Shown: piece after piece, positions 21,116 to 30,200 of the stretch
How positions within the stretch are numbered: the stretch's first letter is position 1
How the letters are laid out: each line of letters starts with the position of its first letter
Assembly: GCF_963678635.1 (NCBI RefSeq)
Contig: NC_087063.1
Coordinates: forward strand, 54,639,074-54,703,073
Length of the DNA: 64,000 nt
Direction: 5' to 3'
DNA from: Symsagittifera roscoffensis
Taxonomy: Eukaryota > Xenacoelomorpha > Acoela > Convolutidae
The notes under the pieces: generated by a model
Databases searched by the model: none
What the model was told of the DNA's origin: nothing
Seen by the model: the letters and a program-made list of their open reading frames with translations, nothing else
Translations under genes and position numbers: made by a program

Positions 21116-22032
21116 TGTAACATTCGCCCGGAAGATACATATCGACGGATAACAAAACTATGTCTTAAGACGACTGGTTAGCGTCTAAACAGAGCTTTGC
21201 ATGTTTTTCACCGTCTCTACCAAGCCAGTACTTTTCGGTGGTCTTTTCTAACATCGGGTCGACAAAAACGTTACTGTTCTCCGGCTTCGACCAGAACGCT
21301 CAAATTAACTGAATTACATGCAAAAATAGTGAGCTCATGGCTGGGTCTCAGTATCCCCAGACCACGAGGTCACTCCTAAAAACAGGGCTACTACTTATTA
21401 TATTACTATTGTTTTTGTTCAGTAGATAAAAATCATCATCTCCATCGAAGATGGATCAACCCTTTCCCCCCCAACTCTTAGCACCTCATCCTTGTCAAAA
21501 CTAATCCAAATATCAATTAAATTCAAGTCAGGACATGACAGGATGCTAGAAGTTCACACGAGTCAATAAAAGTTTTCCGTCCCGAGACCCTTCCGGATTC
21601 TTGAATCCGGTGAATCAAGCCCGTTGATCTCGATTTCTTCCCAATCCGGAAGGCTGGTTTCTTACCCTTCACCGTTGTTCGCAACGGCCTTGCAACTATT
21701 GTAGCAGCACAATAGTTGCAACTCGGAACGTTCTCTGCAATCTGCTGCTGTTTTTCAATCACGATTGTCGTTGTTATCGTCAGCGCAACTAATGTTGTTG
21801 TGTTTTTTCTCTCGTTTCTTGTTAAAATGGCCGTTTCAGCATTTCTCAGAAATGTGTCGTCATCATTCGAATTTTTGAAATTTTAAAATACTAGAATATT
21901 CCAGCCTTCACCATTTGGCTAAACGTTCCAATAACGCCCTTAGTTCTTAAAAACCACCAATCCGGAAGGCTTACTGCTAAAATTCCGAATTCTGCAGAGA
22001 TTGCATTTTTCACATTCTGATTGAATGTCACA
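21116..22032 (-). repeat. LTR, family 1, - strand
   Basis: 917 bp. Read on the - strand it starts TGTGACATTC at 22032 and ends GAATGTTACA at 21116. It is the 3' LTR of the - strand element, since 3' UTR and purine tract precede it. The seven bases after it (TGTATGT, - strand) equal the start of the family 1 leader. After that the sequence switches to inverted pol. Confidence 0.9.
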
Positions 22033-22849
22033 TACTCCCCGGACAGTCCGGTCAATGTCCTCATTGAATCGCACAATGTTCTAAATGGTTCAGTGTCATC
22101 GAACAGAATTTACAAAATGCACGAAATTACTTTTATCTACGTCACATCGACTCACTGCAGAATATAAATGGCATCATACTACATCACTATAGCCTTCAAA
22201 TTCTTTCATTAATCTGCACATTGAGGATATGACTTAAGATAAAACATATTTTCTGACTTCCAGTGTCAATGTCCCGATTGAAACTTTTTCTCCTAGATTT
22301 AAAAGGTGTTGGCTTGCAGGACAGTCCTGCCAACCAACAAGCTAAAATTATCCTACTATGCTCCTTCCCTTCGGAAATCTTGCTTGTTTATTGTCCTGAT
22401 TATTAAAACTAAGAAACTTTGTGGTTAGAAAGAACAATGTAACAACCTCCCTCCTCAAGAAGTTACTCAAGTTTTTCATGTCACCACAAAGTGATCAGTC
22501 TTCCTAAGTGATTAAAAACAATCATGCAGGCTGGAATATTTAAATATACTCTTCCCTCAAGCCTTTCTAAATAAATAATAAGTGAGTGTCTCTAAAGCCA
22601 CTTCAACTAAAATCAAAATGCAAATTTATAAATGCAACAATTTCAAAACTCAACTAAATGTTTCAGTTTTCAATTACAACTTGGTTGCTTGGTTTCTCAC
22701 TTGAGTTTTTCACACACATAAAACAGTTCTGAGTTTTGACTTTTCTTCATCATCCCTTTGTTCTCTTCTTTTTCGTCGTTTAGAAGTTCTAAAACTTCTA
22801 AATTCTTCTAATTTTCTTTCTTGCTGCCTCTTGTTTTCTCGACCATTCG
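22033..22849 (-). other. Family 1 3' UTR and purine tract, - strand
   Basis: Region between the ORF3 stop and the LTR, homologous to 2017-2744. Purine tract GGGGAGTA with the palindrome CCGGACAGTCCGG (22039-22051) abuts the LTR. The stem-loop of the + copy is conserved at about 22312-22338. No gene is seen. Confidence 0.75.
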
Positions 22850-23740
22850 TCAATGCTCCATTTCCTCCTCCTGTGACACTGACTCCGCACTTTCGGTTTC
22901 CGTGTCTTGTAGCACGTCATTGACTATCCTGACGCTGTTGGAAGCCGTCCTCCAACACTTCTGCTCTTCCACCCTCTGTTTACAGCAAGGTAGGGGATCC
23001 ACGTTTGATTCTCTGTTTCTACAGAAGCTGTTGTGGAGACACAACGTCACGTTTCTCTCCAAATCTTCTTTCAGCATCTCTGCCTTCTCATTTCCACTAC
23101 GCTCACTCGTCCTGGAAATTCTCTTCACAGCGGTGGTCACTGTATTCCGATGGGTCACGAAAGCTCGCTTGAAAGCTCCTGCCCCAATGTCCAGCTGATA
23201 TTCACTGTACACTCTGCCATGTTTCGACATATGCTTTTTCGCATACTCGTACAACCATGCAGTCATGTTAGCTCTGAACCATGGCATCAATCGTTTTCTT
23301 GCCCATATCTTCTTCACTTCCATCGGAATGTTTAGAATTTTGCACATTGTCTCAAAAAGATCTAAATCTTTCAGACAATCTAATTTCCGCAATTGTTCTC
23401 TCGTTGGTGCCTCTTGTCTATTATTTTCTCTCACATGAGCTTCCAGCCATCGTATCGCCATCATAACTCCCACTATCACTATTGTTATGGGCTGTGATGA
23501 ATCTGGTAAACCCATGGAGAGCAGCTCTCCAGAGTCCCAGATCAACATCAGATTACTACGCTTGGGATACCACCAGGTCTGCAGCAAGCAGTGGCAAGGA
23601 AACTCGTCATGCGTCAACATGATGCTCCTCCAATTACGTTTTCCCGAAGCTTCCAGCAATGGTTCCACTTCCATCATCACTCGGTGGATTTCATCATTCT
23701 CATCTACTGCATTGTAATCTGTGACAGTTGATCCTCCCTG
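22850..23740 (-). pseudogene. ORF3 C-terminal part (family 1), split by insertion
   Basis: About 296 residues that continue in frame from 46755-48137 once the 23-kb insertion is ignored. The reading frame enters directly from the insertion edge at 23740 and runs to the stop at 22850-22852. It aligns over its whole length with the C-terminal 40% of family 2 ORF3, starting near EPLLEASG and including LFET, PWFRA, THR and LHNSFC segments. No catalytic motif is recognisable. The region is rich in basic and aromatic residues and ends in an acidic Ser/Glu tail. It was probably intact before the insertion, as the rest of the frame is clean. Confidence 0.85.
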
Positions 23741-24646
23741 TGTGCCAGTCGGTCATATTCGGAAGTTTGACCTTGAGAGAAGCAAAAAACACTTGATTTT
23801 GGAGTGAAATTTAATTTTTCAAAATTTCGAATGGAACCTGTCATGCACGATTTTCTCGCGATAACTGAAAATCAGAAAAGAGAAGTCAGAACGATCGAGT
23901 AACAATCGCGGGAAAGTTACTAAATAAAACAGTGGGAAATTGCTATTCGCAATTTCAGTAGCAATAATAATCGAGAGTAGAGCTGTCCCATCTGAAACAG
24001 AGACGAGCGCATTCCCACGAACTGGATTGTTGTGACTGGAGTACTATTATTAACTGGACCAGAGTGAACCTTAGGTGGAAAGGTGGACAGCTAGAGTGTC
24101 CCAATGGTTCACGAGAACTTACAGTCTAGAGTAAAAACTTGTTCTTGTTATTAAAACTGACTAACGTTAAACTCATTTTAGTTACTTTATTAATTCTTGA
24201 GTTGCTTACCGACTTATTTACTTCCTGGTTCTTGAGCGTGCTACAATGTGAGTACTTAGTTTAAATTCCTAGAGTGTGTTTTATAATTGTTATGTTGAGG
24301 TAAGGCGAGTTTTAGGTTGATCCATCTGAAATGGATCAAAGTTCCACTGTCTAATAAAAAGTAACTTAACGGATTGTTCCAACCCGGTTTTTAACGGCGT
24401 TCATGTATTTTGGGTATCTAGAGACCTAAGTATGGGGACGTTTCTAATTCTAGAGTGGGGGGATATTTTAGTAGTAGCCTTTAAGCTGTAACGGGTCGTA
24501 GTCTCATGTCACAAACGAACCGAACTGGCTCCGACCGTTCTTGAGGTAGAAAAACACAAGAGATGGTGTCCCTGACCCTTGAGCCAGTGGTTATAGGGCC
24601 TATTTTTCTTAAGCCTCATGTGTGACTGCAGTAGACGAATGTTACA
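23741..24646 (+). repeat. Left LTR, family 2
   Basis: 906 bp, TG...CA ends. Differences from the right LTR that I see: A/T near 23757, G/A near 24260 and G/T near 24470. An AATAAA polyadenylation-type signal is near 24353. It contains five CTTGAG hexamers. Confidence 0.92.
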
Positions 24647-24657
24647 TAGTGTTTTTA

Positions 24658-24672
24658 TGGCGCTCCTGGGTG
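24658..24672 (+). promoter_or_regulatory. Primer-binding site, family 2 (tRNA-Asn-like)
   Basis: TGGCGCTCCTGGGTG, identical to the family 1 site, 11 bases after the LTR. Confidence 0.7.
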
Positions 24673-25137
24673 TTTACGACATCAAGACTACGGAGTCGAA
24701 CCCACTTGAGACAGCTTCGGGCTGAATGCCCATTCTAGAGTACCGGTGGTACGGTTCGACAGGGACGTGCAAACCTTCCGGTTGTACCGTGATAGCTTTT
24801 TAAGAAAACTCGAGAAAATTTCCTGGTACGCTCTCCGAACGAGGCTTAGCTAACCGAGTAAAGGGGGGCAACTAGGGGGACAAAAACACGAGCAAAAAGA
24901 CAAAAAGCAAAACAAAAACCAAAAAAAGAATAGAAAAAGGAACAAAAACCATAAAACGAAAAAAGACAGTGACTTTGACACCAGATTAGTTGGATCAAAC
25001 CTTTATATTAATTAAATAGTATACCCATACTGTTTTACAAGTTCGATCGTTTCGATCAACCTAGCAATTTAACCCAGTAACCTCAATAAAGAGCCCGAGT
25101 GTGGGGCGTTGTCAAGGGTTTTTAGATAGCTTGGAAC

Positions 25138-25265
25138 TTAGCTGGACCAATAGGAGACTTCACTGGAAGAGGTGACCAGCCGAGTGGGAAAGTGGTTCAG
25201 GGACACTTGAGCTGAACCAATAGGAGACTGGACTGGAACAGGTGACCAGTCGAGTGGGAAAGCAG
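25138..25265 (+). repeat. Two 70-bp imperfect direct repeats
   Basis: Units starting near 25138 and 25208 share ACCAATAGGAGACT, GGTGACCAG and CGAGTGGGAAAG blocks. Confidence 0.75.
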
Positions 25266-25479
25266 CCAAGAAGGTTTTGGCAATTCTCGAGTTCTCAAGT
25301 TGGGCAGAACGGGTATCGTTACAATTCACAATAAATTATAGGAAATAAGTGTAAAATTGGATAAGCGATATCCCCCGGTTTTGAGAAACGTTTTTACTTG
25401 AGCAGGCCTGGAGACAGGTCTACGGTTTTCTCTTGAGAGGTTTAGCACCCGGCGCTTAAGGTGATTTTAGGCTTAAGAA

Positions 25480-25557
25480 GGGGGGCTAAAAAGGGGGGAG
25501 GTTAGAAGGGGGGCTGGTTAAGTTAGAGGTTGGCGGTTGTAAATTGTAAAAAGGGGG
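25480..25557 (+). other. G-run cluster, possible G-quadruplex
   Basis: G6 at 25480-25485, 25493-25498 and 25508-25513 and G5 at 25553-25557. The first three are separated by short loops and the fourth by a long one. This is sequence potential only. Confidence 0.4.
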
Positions 25558-26137
25558 AAATTAGAGTAACTAATTAGTCGACATCATTGACTTAGTTACA
25601 TTAGAAATTAACACGCGTTGGTAATATTAGGTGGATATCGAAATTTGAACACGAGTTAAGGAAGGTACCCAGGTCGGATTGGTAGGGGGGAAGGGACATA
25701 GACAGTTTTTGTAATACCCCATAAGATCGCTAGCAGGGGGGAAGGAAACGCGTGGCAATTAGGTACAAGACATTTTTTTTTTTTTTCAATAGAAGGTAGA
25801 CATTTGTCACCTTTGAATTTTAGGTGGGCTCATCTTTCTGTTTTTATTACTTTTTCTTGCTTAGATTTTTGTTGCATTTTGGTGAGGATTTGTGTTAAAA
25901 ATTTGTACGAACAGGTGATCACAAGATACCTGCGCACAGGTTTTGGTCTCAAGTTACTTGGAACATTGAAATAGAGGTAGCCAAAAAGAGAAATAAGAAA
26001 AAGGGGGGTCAGCATTTGGTTTTTAAGAGAGGATTTTGGGAAAATTTTACTAGAGCTTGAGTGGTGGTACAAGGTACGGCGAATCAAGAAGTCCCCATAA
26101 CGAAGAAGGAAGAAGTCCCACCACCCAGACACTTGTC

Positions 26138-26960
26138 AACAGTCTTGGGACAGTGCCGAAGAAGTCTTAGGACAGAGCAGTCTGGGGACAGTCTTGGGAC
26201 AGTACAGTCTTGGGACAGTGGTCTTGGGACAGGGTCTTGGGACAGGGTCTTGGGACAAGGGTCTTGGGACAGGGTCTTGGGACAAGGTCTTGGGACAAGG
26301 TCTTGGGACAAGGTCTTGGGACAAGGTCTTGGGACGGGGTCTTGGGACAAGGTCTTGGGACAAGGTCTTGGGACAAGGTCTTGGGACAAGGTCTTGGGAC
26401 AAGGTCTTGGGACAAGGTCTTGGGACAAGGTCTTGGGACAGGGTCTTGGGACAAGGTCTTGGGACGGGGTCTTGGGACAAGGTCTTGGGACGGGGTCTTG
26501 GGACGGGGTCTTGGGACAGGGTCTTGGGACAAGGTCTTGGGACAAGGTCTTGGGACGGGGTCTTGGGACAAGGTCTTGGGACAAGGTCTTGGGACAAGGG
26601 TCTTGGGACAGGGTCTTGGGACAGGGTCTTGGGACACTAGTCTTGGGACAGTAGTCTTGGGACAGTAGTCTTGGGACACTAGTCTTGGGACACTAGTCTT
26701 GGGACAGTAGTCTTGGGACAGTAGTCTTGGGACAGTAGTCTTGGGACACTAGTCTTGGGACACTAGTCTTGGGACACTAATCTTGGGACAGTAGTCTTGG
26801 GACAGTAGTCTTGGGACACTAGCCTTGGGACAGTAGTCTTGGACAAGAGTCTTGGGACACGGCCGGAAAGTACTGGGACGGTACCGAACAGTCTTGGGAC
26901 AGGAGAGAGAAGCCTGGGACGGTACAAAGAAGAGTAGGGACGGCAATTGGAAGTCTTGGG
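26138..26960 (+). repeat. GTCTTGGGACAAG minisatellite
   Basis: Roughly 55 units built on CTTGGGACA. From about 26220 to 26625 the period is 13 bases (GTCTTGGGACAAG, variants with GGG or CGG endings). From about 26630 to 26830 it is mainly 14 bases (AGTCTTGGGACAGT). The edges are more degenerate. There are no unique spacers, so it is not a CRISPR array. Confidence 0.95.
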
Positions 26961-27219
26961 ACAGTGTAAAAATTGAAGTAAAATTACAAGAAGTGTTTTA
27001 AGACAGAATTAAGATAGAACAAGACTAATTGGAACCAGGTACGGTTGAGACCACAAATAAGAAAAGTTTCTCGAAAAGTTAATAAAGAGAACTGAAACAA
27101 GGTTTTCACCACGTTGTATATTTTTTTTAAGAAACTTTTTTTTCTCGAAAGATTTTATTCTTAGAGTAGGATTGTGTATATAGTAAAATTGTAAATAAGA
27201 GCAATTGTAAATAGAAATA

Positions 27220-30200
27220 ATGAGGCGGAGCAGGGTACCGGTAGCTGAAAAAAGACCTACCGAAGCAAAGTATAATTCGTCGCTACGCAAAACAACATCA
27301 ATGGGCCCAAAGATAACAGAGAAGAACTTTTCAGTTAACATGGTCAGCACAAGGAGTACAACGGAGAGAGCAAGAGAGGGCATGGAAGGGGAACGAGTAG
27401 AACCCACCATCGAGATTGATCTAGAGACACCTGATCAAAGTGTTGATGAAACAAGGAAAATAGCGACGGAGTCAACTCCAATGCCCAATGCAGAAGAACC
27501 GAACTCGAAACCCATAGAATTCTCACCAATAGACAACGTGGAAGATGCAATAGGCAACACCGAAGAAACGGTGAAAGAAGACTCTCAAGTAAAAAAGACA
27601 TCTTTTACAGAAAGGTTGGCGATGATGGTCGGAATAAAAACGAAAGAGAACGTGACTGAAGAACCAAAAGCTGAAAGAGCACGAACATTTGGAACAGTGA
27701 GCACGAAGACGACAGAAGCCAATCCGAGAGAGGAGCAAACTAGAGCAGAAGCGACGGCCGAAGAAAGACCGACGGCTGACCATGAAGAGGCTACTCTTGA
27801 GCTAGGTGACTTGATGGCGAAACTGAATCAGATCGACAAAAAGCTGAAGCACAGCGAAGAGGACAGAGAAGTGATAAGAAAAGAATTAAGATACAACAAA
27901 AACGAGTATCTGGATAGTTATTTTAACCTGGCCAAGGCAACAGAAGAGAGACTCAAGGAGATGTCAGATAATGTAGAAACCACCAATGAAGAACGAGATA
28001 AGAACATCAAAAAAGATTTGCAACAGTTAAAAAACCGATATGATGATGTCAACAGCCAATTAGGTAGCCTGGAAAAGAGAATGGACACAATGAGCAAAAA
28101 TCAGGCCGAGAGTTCGTGTGCAATACAGGCGAAATTGGATGCAATCTTGAGTAATTCTACCTCACAAGAAAGACCGGCAGCGGATCGCACGCAAGGCACC
28201 AGAGTTGACTTTGTGGAATCACAAAGGAACAAACGGCAATCGACACCGTTGCCCTTAACCCGGGATACGGTGAGCATAGCACCAACAGCTGCTAAAACAA
28301 TCATGAAGAATGGAATGTCAAGTACAACGACTGGTCCGGGGGACTCAACAGCTAACAGCAACGCAGGTCCGGACGCTATGACATGGGCAAACACTTGGGA
28401 GATGATGAACAGGACTCTAGAGGCCTTCGCCACGAGGAACACTAACTCAAGCGATAGGAGAGATGGGAAATCAAGAAAAACATTCAAGAAGCCAAAAGAA
28501 TTCAAAGACGACTCAGATGGATGCATTGACACGTGGGTGGAAGTGATGAGATTACATCTAGAGCAAGACAACTTGAACGATGAAAGGCAAGCATGCACAG
28601 CCATACTCAGCAATTTAGAAGGCACAGCATTAAAATGCGTGGTTGCGAAGAAAGAAGAAGAACGCGATACCGCGGACAAGATCTTCGAGATATTGCTGAA
28701 TCGATTCGGGTCAGGCATGAAGGGTCACCAAGCGATGATGCGATTTGAAAAGAGAAGGCAGAGGGACGACGAGTCAATAGATCGGTTCCTAGATGATCTC
28801 GAGAGCTTGAGAAGAAGGAGTGACCCAGAGGAGTCGACAAACAGAAGAAACTTTAGCATTGCCTCGAAGTTCATTGATGGGGTAAAAAGTGACGACTTAA
28901 GGACAATGTTAGCAACATACTACACATTGTCGAAAGACAGCGCACCAACCCCAGAAGAAATGAGACAGAAATCAAGGGAATACATGCTGATGAAACCCAA
29001 GAAATACTCGTATTCAGAAAACAGGAACACGCAAGGGGGAAGTCAACCGCAGAGGTCGTCATGGTACAAACCTAGAGATGACATGGACAAGCGCAGATCA
29101 TGCGCGAACTGCGGGTCGGCGGATCACCACGTGGCTGACTGCACAACATACAAACAAGGCATGAAGAGTCTAGGATATGCACCAGATGAGGAGGACATGA
29201 GCCAGATGGAGGAACACGAGTACTATAGTGGCTTAATCATCAAGATAGGCGCAAGATGCTTCTTCTGTAACCAGGAGGGGCACTTCCGAATGGATTGTCC
29301 CTTGTTCTGGGAAGCGGTCAAGGATCAGAGTCACCCTAAACATAAGTTGGCATTAGCGGCGGTGCAGAATCAGCGGAACAGGCAAAACGAATTTGAATCG
29401 AGGAACTTAGGAGCACCAAGCACGGAATTGCCGACGAAGACAGTGAAAGCTGTATCACATGTTAATGATGCCATAGAATCCGCGGCAGGGAACTCTCTAG
29501 AGATAAATTATGAGAAAGCGGCGACGGAAGCAATTGCTAAAGTGAAACAGGATCTGGCGGCGAAAGAAATAGAGCAACGACTAAAGCTGGAGATAAAAAG
29601 ACAGAATTTTAACGAAGCAATAACTGGATCGAAACAAATACCAGAGGCTGTACCAGGCTCAACAAAGACCGGGAATTGCAATACTGTGAAAATGGTGACA
29701 GGTAAACCTTTTGGCATATCGAGAATCGGGGCAAGGATAATGTCGATAATCACAGTGGGCGGCCACGAGGTAACCAGAAACTTGGGCGAGCCGAGCGACC
29801 AGACGATAATGCACATTGACGTGTATGCAGACTATTTGAGTGGTATAAGCCCACAAACGACTTCTAGAGCACTGAGAGCACTACTCATGAGAGGGGGCAG
29901 CAAGTCGGTACGTGTTGATAGCAGATATACTGAAGCTTACGGTCCACACGAGGTGATGCTAAATATAGATGGGATTAACATCTATACCAAGACAATGATA
30001 ACATGTGACGAAGACCTAATTGGACAAATCTACGTAGGGAAAGAAGAATTGAAAGTGAGATCGATTGAACACTGCGCCATGCTTGAGGAAGATGCAATGC
30101 ACATCGGGACGGAGGCAGATGTGACAGGGCACGTGCTGGATATAAGTGGCAAAAAGACTCAGTTGCGTGGGTTGCTTGACACGGGAGCAGTCTTGAGCGT

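Larger units (their letters stand above)
24673..27219 (+). other. Family 2 leader
   Basis: 2.5 kb without a convincing gene. It contains a 70-bp imperfect direct repeat (25138-25265), a cluster of G6 runs (25480-25557), a T-run followed by CAATAG (25772-25791) that resembles a splice acceptor, and a long GGGAC minisatellite (26138-26960). The frames crossing the minisatellite on both strands are by-products of the repeat. Confidence 0.65.

Noticed and set aside
23033-23717. Open frames on the + strand opposite ORF3
   Set aside because: Shadows of the ORF3 coding frame on the - strand.
25772-25791. T-run followed by CAATAG as a definite splice acceptor
   Set aside because: The pattern fits, but there is no conserved counterpart in family 1 and no defined donor, so I only mention it within the leader.
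26061-26679. Several long open frames on both strands with Gly-Leu-Gly-Thr or Pro-Lys-Thr repeats
   Set aside because: They are translations of the 13/14-base minisatellite in every frame and have no independent support.
26138-26960. Possible CRISPR array
   Set aside because: Units are contiguous without unique spacers, and the context is a eukaryotic retroelement.
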